64,000 nucleotides of DNA. Source: Incurvaria masculella. Its lineage: Eukaryota > Arthropoda > Insecta > Lepidoptera > Incurvariidae. The translations under genes and the position numbers were made by a program. Below are positions 43,572-53,600 of this stretch, piece after piece (position 1 is the first letter of the stretch; the number at the start of each line of letters is the position of its first letter). The stretch lies in NCBI GenBank assembly GCA_946894095.1, contig OX335660.1:1307001-1371000 (forward strand), written 5' to 3'. Below the pieces are notes generated by a model that worked only from the letters and a program-made list of their open reading frames with translations, was not told the DNA's origin and did not search any database.

Positions 43572-43768
43572 TTTCGCGATGAGTGTGATGTCACTTGTTC
43601 AAGTACCAAAGAGAAATGATTTCACGTCCTACTGGAACCCTCCTTATATATCGTCTTGCTGTAATTAAAATCGAATAATAAAAACAATCTGAATCCCCGG
43701 TTTTCCCAGGGTTTAAATGCTGTTGCGTTCGTAATTCCCACACGCTTCATATGGCACGTTGCCAACTC

Positions 43769-44749
43769 AAATTACTAGAGACTGTTCATAACATAGTGGT
43801 ACAATGCGTCCTAACAAAAAATTTAATTTTCTGGTCGGCTAATGGCGTTTTTATTCACCTGTCTTATCTTCCTTAGGGGCTTTCGATACAAATACGCTCT
43901 TTTCCTTCTTAAATTCAGCAATGCACATGTCTAATAAACAAAACACCCCGCACTTATTAGTACCATCGCTGCAAGAGATGACGTCTTCTAGTGTTTCATT
44001 AGCTAAGAGTCATTGAATTTATATCAATAAGTGCGGAATTCTTTACTTAATTAATTGCCAAGAAAACATAGGTCACATGCTGAGATATTCGGCTGCCCCA
44101 TTTTAAAACACAGTAACTGCAAAATTTTATACCTGATTTTTTTTCGGTATTATTGCATCTTTCATTACTTTTAGGACTTAATTTCAAGTATTTTTTCTTC
44201 CAAATATTTTGATTGCAGTATTTTCTGTTCATAAATCAAGTTTTTTATCAATTTGGCGCGCAATTTTTTTTTTAATAAAGCAAATGAATAAAAATCTGAG
44301 AATTGTCAGTTACTGTGTTTTGACATGGGCAGCCGTATTGTATTGCTATAAAGTGATTAATCCCACGTGATATGATTGGAGGAATTATACAACTTAATAC
44401 CACATAAATAGTTTTATTCAAATCAATTATCAAGACTTCGATTATTTTTTTCACATAAGGTAATAAGAATAACCTTCTCCGAGTATAGGTCGTTTACTCA
44501 GAAACACTATCTCCTTTAACCAAAAACTTCTCCATCATATCATGGTTATTGACTGTAAAACAACAAGTTAGGAAATTCCCAGTAGTCCAGGGGTAGATAA
44601 ATGAAAATGTATCAAGTTTCACTGAAATGACGCACGAAATAACTTTTGGAGTAAATATTAATTGCCTAACTATAAAAAATAATTTCTTCTCTCTTGACTA
44701 CGAGATAAGAGTCATTTTTGTTTGATTAACTGCTCCAGGTGGGTAAGTT
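43769..44749 (-). other. AT-rich DNA with a short ankyrin remnant
   Basis: At 44497-44560 the minus strand encodes NNHDMMEKFLVKGDSVSE and a stop, resembling the DDHDMMKLFSES end of the array genes but more diverged. This is an older ankyrin copy reduced to its tail. Nothing else coding is seen. Confidence 0.4.
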
Positions 44750-44830
44750 GCATGTATGCATACCCAATATGCTCACGTTTGAAAAAACGTGGGGTTTTGA
44801 AACAACTGATTTTATTTAGTTATTCACCAG
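44750..44830. repeat. Fragment of the ankyrin unit boundary
   Basis: CAATATGCTCACGTTTGAAA and TTTTGAAACAACTGATTTTA match the first 70 bp of unit A, including part of its palindrome. It is followed by PTP-derived sequence, so it marks a deletion or recombination joint. Confidence 0.75.
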
Positions 44831-44869
44831 TGTGTAGTTGACACGTGAATTTCCATTCACGTGTCAAAA

Positions 44870-45122
44870 TAACTCCAAAGAATGGTGACACCGACTACAT
44901 TCATGTCAACTATGTGGATCATTACGGGACGTCGAGGAAGTACGTGGCCACGCTTAAGTTGGTGGGAAGGAGAAATGTGCTCCATATTGGAACATTGACA
45001 ACAAACAAGAGATTTTCATAGCCGGTGATCTGTCGATCAGGGCAGTAGAGGAAGTGAAGTATCCAGGATACGTCATGACTAAATTTGAAGTTTCTAATTG
45101 CGCCACCGAGAAAAAGAGACAT
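44870..45122 (+). pseudogene. PTP fragment (PTP-D)
   Basis: The plus strand encodes [20 protein letters not shown], then after a deletion and frame change a segment containing PYWNIDNKQEIFIAGDLSIR. It closely matches the second segment of PTP-C ([15 protein letters not shown]) in the opposite orientation. No P-loop remains. About 250 bp. Confidence 0.75.
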
Positions 45123-45774
45123 TGTAAAGTTAATTATGTATTCAAAATATCAATGAATGTACGAATTTTTTCCTGTAATTGTTTCGAAATAAAACGATGC
45201 GCATGACACTCGTTCTATTTATGTTATGAATGTGATTGAGTTATGAAAGTGATTGAGTTATGAAAGTGATTGAGTTTTGTTGCCAATGTCTCAATTGTAG
45301 GTGTAAGTGATTTGCAATTGTAACGTAAATTAGTTGTAAAATAGCATGTAAGTATAAAATTTGCTTTTTCTTCAATTGATTCATGCATGTTCTTAAATTT
45401 TTCACTGTATACTCGTTATTTCGATATTAAAATTATTACTTTAACTAAGAGTTTTAATTATTACTTTCAAAAGCCCATCCATCAATGATTTAGGTTTTGG
45501 TAGAAATAATAAAAGGGTTACGAATTAAATTTTTAATTTTATTAAGCGTCTAAAAAAGGTTACTAACTCACTGACAATCACATTAATCTTAGGCTAACTT
45601 ATCTATGAATAACAACTATTCTAGAAAAAAATTGAGGCTACTGTTAATATAAATAAAAAAACTTTACATGAGATCCGTCACAAAATAAAGGCCAACATTT
45701 GTATTAACTTCCCGCTAAGAAAATCAATAATTTTCGAAAAATCTGAGCTCGGAGAGCTCAAAATAACACAAAAA
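45123..45774. other. AT-rich intergenic DNA, no gene seen
   Basis: Contains a short triple repeat of TTATGAAAGTGATTGAG (45228-45275). The part from about 45680 matches the 3' flank of PTP-A (28470-28600). Confidence 0.5.
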
Positions 45775-46757
45775 TTAAATTTTTGACCTCAAAGAGCTCA
45801 AAAACATCGCAACTAGCGACGAAATCGCATGCGTTTGATAATTGAATGCATGATGGATGGGCTTTAGGATCAACCGTTTTCCAAATTTTCCTAATTGATA
45901 TGACCCAAAGTAATTATATAAAACAAAGTAACAGATAATATAGTGGTTTAGTTCGTACATGTTTCCGAATCTGTTCTTTTTCAATTCTAACATAGTTGAG
46001 AACAAGTTAACTTTTCCTGTTTTCAAAAAATATCGCAAAAAGCCATCGACCGACCTGCCCCGTCGCTACACTGGATCACCATTGGACTTTTACAGCCTCC
46101 AGGAGCACGTTGCTTCACTGCATTTTCACTGTACAATCGTACAAACTGCACTAACTCAAGAAGGTCACCATCCGGTGGCAAGATATAAGACAGCTGCCAA
46201 TTTTTAAATATAAAGTGGTTGACGAACAATGGATCTTCGTCTTTGTGTGTTACAACAAGTTGGAAACCCGATGAAATCATCGGCTGAATTTTTAAAGTTT
46301 TGATTTCTAACTCTCCACTTTGGAACAACGTTCCTTCTGCTTGGTTCCAGTAAATACTGCCCTCTTCACTATCACTAGGCTCGTTTAGCATCACAATGAT
46401 TTCAGTTTTGTGTTCCCAAATCATTCTCCAAAACTTTTAGGTTGTTGTCTCGGAATACGGCGTTTCTGTTGCAATGTAGGCCTTTGGTTGCTGGAAGCCG
46501 TCGATGTAGGAGGCGTTGATGTAGTTAGTCACTCCTTCTTCTTCTGAAAGGACCACGCGGTTGTGGTCGAAGCACAGTTTTTCTCCATATCGTTTATCTT
46601 CGAGGTCTGCAGCAGATTTACAGGATTCGAATGTTCCTTCTAGTTTTATATTGATTATTTCTCTGTACTCTTCAAAAATATAGTCAATAGAGTCTTCGCT
46701 ATTAATTAATTTGATGAAAGCTTTACGGGTCAGAACTTTCGAATTAGTAGAACCCAT
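45775..46757 (-). pseudogene. Bracovirus-type PTP (PTP-E), paralogue of PTP-A with two breaks
   Basis: Starts at ATG 46757 (MGSTNSKVLTRKAF). NRVVL, NYINASYIDGFQQPKAYIAT and the P-loop IQCSDGAGRSMAF are present and match PTP-A closely. As there, the WPD loop is gone (FKNWQLSYILPPDG), so it was probably a pseudo-phosphatase before it broke. Breaks: an in-frame TAA at 46437-46439 where PTP-A has Cys, and a deletion of about 19 nt right after the P-loop (near 46030) that shifts the frame. The C-terminal helices (45775-46038) are intact in the other frame. Confidence 0.87.
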
Positions 46758-47230
46758 TTTCATTTCATGAAATGAAATGAAATGAAGCCAGCAAGTGTAG
46801 AATGCGGGGTCAATAGGTGTAGATTTCACTAAATCACAGTGTCAACTGAATGGTCACTAGCAGTGCATCGGTATTTAAAGGATCTACTTTTCCTTGTTAG
46901 GTATAATTAATCACAAGTGACGATTGGCTGACTAATTGATGATTTCAAGTTAAAGATTATATGTTACTACTTATATACGAATCTTTAGGTATATTATTTT
47001 GTTTACTTTGGGTTAGCAATAAACCTTTTTTACTGTTCAAGTTATTTGGAATTTTTAATTAACGATCAAGCGATAATTTTTCAGCACCCAATAGCAAAAA
47101 ATGTTTGATACATACAAGGAAGAAACTATTGAGGAAATTAGAGTTCTGAGTTGATGTACTCAAGGTGAGAGTCACATATTAATAGTCTTCATAATTTCCG
47201 TAAGCACGTGATACCAATTTTAGCAAACTA

Positions 47231-47422
47231 TTCGCTCCGAGGGCAACTAATACACTTACAGAAAATGTTAGTGTTTTAGCGTCTGTGTATATCCGTGAGA
47301 GATTATGAAGTTCCGACTTTTGTCGCAGATGTCGCGTCTTATGGGAAATTACATGGGTTTTCTGGGTGCGAAGTTATAAAATTTGTCACCCCGAGCGCTA
47401 GTCCTGTTGCCCTCGGAGCGAA
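47231..47422. mobile_element. 192-bp MITE with TA target duplication
   Basis: Ends TTCGCTCCGAGGGCAAC and GTTGCCCTCGGAGCGAA are perfect inverse copies of 17 bp, flanked by TA (47229-47230, 47423-47424). Absent from the duplicate at 34.1 kb. This indicates a Tc1/mariner-type non-autonomous element. Confidence 0.88.
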
Positions 47423-47702
47423 TAACAGGAAAAAGACTCGAATAACTTATAAATAGTTTAATCTCGTTTTCACGCCGCTGGCTGGAGGCAACCGAGATAA
47501 GACTTGGCCTGAGCCTGGCCCCGGCTTCTGGGAAACCCAAACCAAAATAACAATGTTACTGTGCGACAATTATTTTGTCGATTAGCAATCACATGTCCGG
47601 GGTTTCGAACGCTCAGGTTTACACGCAGTTTTGTAGTTGAAAACAAAATATTTTAAACTGTCGAGTTTTTTGGGTTTGGAATTTTAAGTTTATATATTGA
47701 AA

Positions 47703-47940
47703 TCCCGGGAAAAAATAAATTAGATCTACGGAGATCTACATGTTATAGATCTCCGAAGATCTAAATTTTGGCGCTAACTAAATCACATATTATTGTGTAA
47801 GATGTAAGTACATCTACGTAGATCAAAAACAATTTTATAGGTTATAAGGAGTTCGTGATATACCTAGATTAACAATCATCTAAGTAGATCTGAGTAGATC
47901 TACGTACATGTACTTAGATGTGAAAAAAATTTTCTCGGGA
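47703..47940. mobile_element. 238-bp MITE made of GATCTA words
   Basis: Ends TCCCGGGAAAAAAT and ATTTTCTCGGGA are inverse copies. The interior is rich in AGATCTAC/GTAGATCT motifs (at least eight). Absent from the corresponding site near 34400 in the partner copy, which proves it is an insertion. Confidence 0.8.
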
Positions 47941-48239
47941 TACTTCCTGTTCTACACTCAGGACAATTAGTATAGAAATCGCATAATTTTAACAGTAAGA
48001 TTTGCAATGTAGAAACTTTGTGGATACTTAGTAAAAATTTGCGCTGATGGACATGTATGTATATATATACATTAGTATTCATGTGTATATATGTTACGGT
48101 TAAAGCCCGATCTTGGTTAAAGTCCGATGTACACTGAGAGAAACGGTTGTAAGATATTTACTGAAATCCACGTAAAATTTTACACAACTGTTTAGCTGCT
48201 GAGGGGACTGCTAAACGCTTGGGTAATAATAGCTAAATG

Positions 48240-49200
48240 AGGAGTTATGTAAAAAAATATTGAACTATTTAGTAAAATAAATAGCTAAAGTAGTATGTAT
48301 TAATTTAATAAATGTTTTATAAAAATCTCCTGAAGTATTTAGTGCGAGATAGTTAAATCATTCGGTAGGATCTTTCTAAACTATTTGGTAAATATCTATT
48401 TAACTGGTGGTAGGATGATCCTAAACTGTTTTGTAAAAATGTACTCAACAGCTCGGTGCGAGATAGTTAAATAGTTCGGTAGGATGTTCCTAAACTGTTT
48501 TGTAAAAATCTACTCAACAGTTTGGTGCGAGATAGTTCAATAGTTCGGTAGGATGTTCCTAAACTGTTTTGTAAAAATCTACTCAACAGTTTGGTGTGGG
48601 ATAGAAAAATCATTCGGTAGGATGTTCCTAAACTGTTTTGTAAAAATCTACTCAACAGTTTGGTGCGAGATAGTTAAATAGTTCGGTAGGACGTTCCTAA
48701 ACTGTTTTGTAAAAATCTACTCTACAGTTTGGTGTGAGATAGAAAAATCATTCGGTAGGATGTTCCTAAACTGTTTTGTAAAAATCTACTCAACAGTTTG
48801 GTGCGAGATAGTTAAATAGTTCGGTAGGATGTTCCTAAACTGTTTTGTAAAAATCTACTCAACAGTTTGGTGTGAGATAGATAAATCATTCGGTAGGATG
48901 TTCCTAAACTGTTTTGTAAAAATCTACTCAACAGTTTGGTGTGAGATAGTTAAATAGTTCGGTAGGATGTTCCTAAATTGTTTTGTAAAAATCTACTCAA
49001 CAGTTTGGTGTGAGATAGATAAATCATTCGGTAGGATGTTCCTAAACTGTTTTGTAAAAATCTACTCAACAGTTTGGTGTGAGATAGTTAAATAGTTCGG
49101 TAGGATGTTCCTAAATTGTTTTGTAAAAATCTACTCAACAGTTTCGTGCGAGATAGTTAAATAGTTCGGTAGGATATTCCTAAATTGTTTTGTAAAAATG
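48240..49200. repeat. Left subterminal tandem array, about 70-bp unit
   Basis: About 13 copies of a unit containing GGTAGGATGTTCCTAAACTG, TTTTGTAAAAATCTACTCAACAG and TTTGGTGNGAGATAG. Successive units alternate between AGTTAAATAGTTCGG and AGA(A/T)AAATCATTCGG, giving a 140-bp higher-order period. The unit also occurs complemented in the right array. Possible transposase-binding region. The ORF across it is a repeat artefact. Confidence 0.88.
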
Positions 49201-49204
49201 TACT

Positions 49205-49612
49205 CAATCGTTTGATGTGATGTAGCTAAATCACTTTTGTAGGATGTACCTCTAATATTTTGTAAAAATCTACCACACTGCGCATTTGTATTTACTGAAG
49301 TTTTGCAAGTATGTTTATTTAAATTGTGAAAATCTATATGGCTGCTTTACCAAAATGTTATAAGTCAGGTTCAATAAGGCATATTACAATGTAGAATCTG
49401 AAATATTACCTTCCCGGGTAAAATGCCTTTTTTTACAATTGAACCTGACTCATACAATTTTGATATGGTATAGCCAACCAGATCTTCACAATTCAGTTAA
49501 ACATTCTTACATACTTCAATAAAATACAACTACACAATGAAGTAGATTTTTGACAAAACATAAGAGGTACATCCTACAAAGAGATTTATGTAGCTACCTG
49601 ACTAAGGGTCTC
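49205..49612. repeat. Large hairpin inside the giant element
   Basis: An imperfect palindrome centred near 49410: TAGGATGTACCTC near 49248 against GAGGTACATCCTA near 49564, GTAAAAATCTAC against GTAGATTTTTGAC, and GTCAGGTTCAATA against TTGAACCTGAC at the centre. It continues the left subterminal array inward. Confidence 0.75.
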
Positions 49613-49775
49613 TTCCACCATGTGCTGATTAGCTTAATCGGTACAGAACCATTAACTAAGGGGCCTTAATTACCATCTTGCAATCAATAGCAGTACAAAA
49701 TAAATTGGCAGTTTGGTAATAAAGGCCCTTTAACTGTCGATTAAGATAATCAGGACATAATCAGCACTGGGAGAA
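49612..49775. repeat. 164-bp foldback element
   Basis: GTGCTGATTAGCTTAATCG against CGATTAAGATAATCAGG and TAATCAGCAC, and AAGGGGCCTTAATTACCA against TGGTAATAAAGGCCCTTT. No coding capacity. Confidence 0.65.
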
Positions 49776-50408
49776 AACCAAGCTAATAAAATTGCTGCAA
49801 CAGAACACATCTACAGCGATTAAGTTGCTCTTATTTCACAGTTACAGGTAACAGGTAGTTACAGGTACAGGTACATAATAATGAAAGTTGATAAATGAAA
49901 AGAAGCATTTATTCAAACAATTTCTTATTATGTAGGTATTATAAAAATGTATTTTCCGAGTGAAACAATGATAATCTGAAACTAACGTAGAAGTAAATGA
50001 TGGACCCTTCATTAAAGTAAAACACAAAAAATTAAATAACAGCATTACAACATATGGATATAATATCGACCCAATTTTGAAAAATATTTAATTAAAGTAT
50101 CTTATGTACTAATACTAAATCCTAGCTATTAACGTAAAGTGGGATTAATTATTTAATTAAAACATTCATATAACCTAGTATTCAATAACCTAATCACATA
50201 GAGTATGTTCTCTCCGATAATGAAAAACACGCATGAGGAAACCTGTAACTGTATGTAACAGTCAGGGCAGTAAATATACACTCAATAATTTGAAGTTAAT
50301 ATTACAAGTTAAGGTGATCCAATCCATCTGACTTGGCCAGTTTATTTTTTCATTATGGAAAATTTTCCGCATAAAGAAATTTAAAACTTTTAAACAACTG
50401 TTATTTAT
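49776..50408. other. AT-rich DNA, no gene seen
   Basis: Includes an ACAGGTA-rich microsatellite (49845-49875). Nothing coding. Part of the interior of the giant element. Confidence 0.45.
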
Positions 50409-50670
50409 ACCGGGTGTTAGCTGCGGTTTGGTCCAAACGTTAACCAGGTGTTGCTGGCCCTATTTGAAGTAAAAAGGTAGATAACATTTTGTTGTATGGC
50501 TTAAAAAAAAATCGTTCACCCCATACATTTTTGTAAATACCTACACACAAAATGTATGAGGACGACGAAAAATTTTTAAGCCGTACAACAAAATGTTATC
50601 TACCTTTTTTACTCCAAATAGGCCCAGGAACACCTGGTTAACGTTTGGACCAAACCTCCGCTAACAGCTA
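50409..50670. mobile_element. Foldback MITE, copy 1 (ACCAGGTGTT family)
   Basis: Inverted halves: GGTTTGGTCCAAACGTTAACC at the left against GGTTAACGTTTGGACCAAACC at the right; AAAAAGGTAGATAACATTTTG against its inverse; a CCCCATACATTTTTGTAAAT centre. A near-identical copy is at 56133-56390. Confidence 0.85.
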
Positions 50671-50694
50671 GTGTAAATATCTTATACCAGGTGT

Positions 50695-50940
50695 TAACGG
50701 GGCTATAGTCCAAACTTTAACTAGTTATTCCTTGGCATGTTTGGAGCAAAAAAGGTAAGTAACATTTTGCTCTCCAAATTTAAAAATCCGTCCGCCCCAT
50801 ACATTTTTGTAAATACCTACACACAAAATGTATGGGGATGACAAGTTTTTTTAAGCTCTACAAAAAAATGTTATCTACCTTTTTTACTCCAAATAAGCCC
50901 AGGGACACCTGGTTAATGTTTGGATCATTTTTATTTTGAT
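50695..50940. mobile_element. Foldback MITE, copy 2, diverged
   Basis: Same plan as copy 1 (CCCCATACATTTTTGTAAAT centre, ATGTTATCTACCTTTTTTAC arm, GGACACCTGGTTAATGTTTGG end), with more substitutions. It lies directly after copy 1. Confidence 0.75.
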
Positions 50941-50969
50941 CATTTATATTAAAAACCCCCATTAACACC

Positions 50970-51110
50970 CTGGTTAAACATTAACCAGGTATTCCTGGAC
51001 CTATTTAGAGCAAAAAAGGTGGATAACATTTAATTTCTAATAAAAATAACCATACATTACGGGTGTAGGTATTACACATTTGTATGTGGAGGACGTTTTT
51101 TTTAAGTCGT
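50970..51110. mobile_element. Foldback MITE, partial copy 3
   Basis: GGTTAAACATTAACCAGGTATTCC and GCAAAAAAGGTGGATAACATTT match one arm of the family; the rest is truncated. It ends 55 bp from the stop codon of the transposase-like gene. Confidence 0.6.
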
Positions 51111-51163
51111 AGGGCTCAAATAAACTGTACTGGTTGGCTGGATAGGATCGCCCTAAGGAGTCT

Positions 51164-53599
51164 TTATAAATGTGACCTTAATGTAATGTATCTATTTCCA
51201 TTTGGTGCTACAGAGATATGACAAGGCACGTGGCTTACCAAACAGTCGTAGAACATATAAATGATTTCTTCATTTGGGGGAACTTCTACTAAGTAACAAT
51301 GAAAGTGTTCGTCAAATTCTACAGTATTTAACAAAGTACATTCGAAAATAATCCTTTCTACGCTATATATGTAAACATTTTTGATTGACATGAATCTTAT
51401 CTCTCCTAAGTCATGAACATTTTCAACAAGTATTGTTTGACATTTATATTCTGTACCCTTAATTTTTACCCATGCGACACGCTCCAACGATTCATCGGAC
51501 ATGAGGTTAAGTGATGTTACAATTTCTTTGCATTTCTCTAAGGAAATATTTTTGATGGGACCTACGTTAATTATTTTACTCAAATGTCCCTTCAGAAAAA
51601 TTTCATTGAGCTGCATCTGATGTTTTATGGCAAGTGTGGCCGTAATATTACGTCTATTAAATGAAGCTCGAGCTGAAATTTTAGATATCCTGTGTTTGGC
51701 TTCGAATCGCATAGCCCAAAAGTTAACTAGAGGTCCAAATTTAACCATAAATGATGGATAGTGAACGAGAAAGTGAAATTTCGGCTTAAGTTTCTGGTTA
51801 GTTAAAGTCAAATACATCTCGTTAAGTTCTCCGATCAAGCATTTTAGTAATTCAATAGCAGCATTATTAATTCTTGGACACATCACAATATCAATTATAT
51901 TTATCAGTGTTGTATACAAACACCAATATTGTTCATTTAATGGAACAAAATCGCCAATAAGTAAACCAAAATAACGAACCAACGTTAACATTTCGGAGGC
52001 CGATAAGCGTACATTACCATTAGAAATATGGTCCATACTCAAGAGGCATGGTTTGCTGCTGCTATCGGGACCATAATCGAAGCAAGCGATTCTATCATTT
52101 AATAATTGAATTGAAAAATATTTCAAACCTGTTACATATTTTGATATTAAAAAGCTCATGACATATTTAGCGACACCTTCGAGTATATCGTGCATTACAT
52201 CGACTCCTACTTGTTCGAATAAACTGAATTCTTTTACATTGAGCCACACACACTTCTCTTTTACACCAGTACTAGACGAGTCACTTCTTATCAACTGCAG
52301 TTCATAATCTACTACATTACGGAATAAATCTGAATTCTCATAACATTGCGTTTTAAGTGTTTCTTTAGATACGTTACAAATACGGCAAGGAAAATTTGAA
52401 GAAAATGACTCATTAAATCCGATAATAGAGTGGATGCCAAGATTATCTCCAACTATAAGAGCAAGTTGAAAGTATAGTGTACCTTTAAAACAGGTGGTAT
52501 TTATTACTACACCATTTTTTGACAAAAAGTTAAATTCTTCAATAAGCGGCTGAAAAATAACTCCGTTACCAAATGCTACTCTATCGGAAGAATGGAACAA
52601 CAAAGCAAGGAAAATATTACTCAAGGAGGAAGCTCTGTGTGGTGGAATGCAGCCGACTGAAACGTAAACAGCTCCCAATTTATGTATACCCGAATGACTT
52701 CCTAATACATTTCCACTTTCATAATCATCAAAAAACATGAACAGGGGAAAGACCAATTTAGCGTCTGTGTTTTTCATTCGATTAACCCAAAAACTTCCTT
52801 GAATAAAATTTTCAATTAAACCTTTACTGGACATTTCAGACAGGAAATTTATGTAAGTTAAAGTTTCTTCCATAACGTCATCAAGAGAAAAAAAAATTTT
52901 CAATACACTACGAAGGGGAATAAACTGTTCGGTGCAATTAATCGGCTTGACATTCAGTACTCCGTGTTGTCTGATCGCAGACCTCCTCTGGCCTATCGTT
53001 ATTTGATTTGGCGGTATGTAGGTACCTTTGGATAAGAAATGTTTAAAACGCAAGTGTTCTGTTCGAAAACAATCTAACGGTGTTCGCACAGTTGACAAAA
53101 GCTTCTCCCTCAATGTCGTTACGTCTTGACCTTTCTGTATCGTAGTTAAAATTTCATCAAAAACAATTTCAACATTTCTAGTTAAACTTTCAGACATGTA
53201 TTTACTCATACCATCAACAACAGACTGAACTGCATTTCTAGGCAATAATGGATTCGCATACAAAGATGATAAAAATATATCCAATGAATTAGACACTGCA
53301 ACCGAATGTGAAGTTTTTGGCATAACTTCAAGAGAAATTGAATCAGAAGATTGCTCTGGGATTTGATAAGATGTACCAGGTAGGTCATCGCTAACGATAT
53401 TAGGATTACAATCGTCTCGACAAGCATGCTGCCTTTTTAAATGTTTACGAAATGTGTTAATTAAGTGAAATGACCTCAAGCACCCATCGTCAACGCAATG
53501 GTATGTTGAAAAATTGTGGCTACTGTGAAAATAATCAAAGTGTTTGAATAAGTCCGGTGTGTTGTTAGCAACTTTACGACAAAGAAAACAGGTTGGCAT
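51164..53599 (-). CDS. C2H2-zinc-finger transposase-like protein of the giant element
   Basis: 811 aa without a break from the ATG at 53599 (MPTCFLCRKVANN). Two C2H2-like fingers open the protein: C-x2-C with HFDYFH, then CVDDGCLRSFHLINTFRKHL and KRQH. The middle has IGFNESFSSNFPCRICNVSK, a zinc-ribbon-like Cys pair, and VGVDVMHDILEGVAKYV, a D-x-M-H-D-x-x-E-G motif typical of animal CACTA/EnSpm- or KDZ-type transposases. Near the end is LKPKFHFLVHYPSFM and FWAMRFEAKHRISK, another hallmark. I infer an RNase H-fold transposase; precise catalytic residues are likely the Asp and Glu in these motifs. It starts one base after the SAM gene stop. An upstream TTG/no-ATG extension was rejected. Its expression may depend on the SAM gene transcript. 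Confidence 0.78.
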   Translation of the reverse strand: MPTCFLCRKVANNTPDLFKHFDYFHSSHNFSTYHCVDDGCLRSFHLINTFRKHLKRQHACRDDCNPNIVSDDLPGTSYQIPEQSSDSISLEVMPKTSHSVAVSNSLDIFLSSLYANPLLPRNAVQSVVDGMSKYMSESLTRNVEIVFDEILTTIQKGQDVTTLREKLLSTVRTPLDCFRTEHLRFKHFLSKGTYIPPNQITIGQRRSAIRQHGVLNVKPINCTEQFIPLRSVLKIFFSLDDVMEETLTYINFLSEMSSKGLIENFIQGSFWVNRMKNTDAKLVFPLFMFFDDYESGNVLGSHSGIHKLGAVYVSVGCIPPHRASSLSNIFLALLFHSSDRVAFGNGVIFQPLIEEFNFLSKNGVVINTTCFKGTLYFQLALIVGDNLGIHSIIGFNESFSSNFPCRICNVSKETLKTQCYENSDLFRNVVDYELQLIRSDSSSTGVKEKCVWLNVKEFSLFEQVGVDVMHDILEGVAKYVMSFLISKYVTGLKYFSIQLLNDRIACFDYGPDSSSKPCLLSMDHISNGNVRLSASEMLTLVRYFGLLIGDFVPLNEQYWCLYTTLINIIDIVMCPRINNAAIELLKCLIGELNEMYLTLTNQKLKPKFHFLVHYPSFMVKFGPLVNFWAMRFEAKHRISKISARASFNRRNITATLAIKHQMQLNEIFLKGHLSKIINVGPIKNISLEKCKEIVTSLNLMSDESLERVAWVKIKGTEYKCQTILVENVHDLGEIRFMSIKNVYIYSVERIIFECTLLNTVEFDEHFHCYLVEVPPNEEIIYMFYDCLVSHVPCHISVAPNGNRYITLRSHL

Positions 53600-53600
53600 C

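Larger units (their letters stand above)
38463..43768 (-). repeat. Tandem array of five ankyrin-gene units, about 1.15 kb each
   Basis: Units: A 38463-39609, B 39610-40757, C 40758-41900, D 41901-43203, E 43204-43768. Each starts with a CGTTT(C/G)AAAAAA...GGTTTTGAAACAACTGATT phrase, contains one minus-strand ankyrin gene, and ends with the upstream region of that gene. Identity between units is very high. B has half its body replaced by the 37426-37876 block, D carries a 159-bp insertion, and E has lost almost all of the coding region. A further start-of-unit fragment sits at 44750-44826. Confidence 0.93.
46830..48035. repeat. Segmental duplication, right copy (partner 32090-32220 plus 33780-34470)
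   Basis: After the PTP-E upstream region the text joins at about 46937 straight to sequence matching 33780 onward, so the 1.5 kb that holds PTP-B is absent here. Three insertions distinguish this copy: about 47150-47200, 47231-47422 and 47703-47940. Confidence 0.85.

Noticed and set aside
48467..48655. ORF with a repeated SRFLQNSLGTSYR phrase on the minus strand
   Set aside because: It is the 70-bp tandem array read as protein; no independent evidence of coding.
48240..49200. Regularly spaced repeats that could suggest a CRISPR array
   Set aside because: Units are contiguous without unique spacers and the DNA is clearly eukaryotic.
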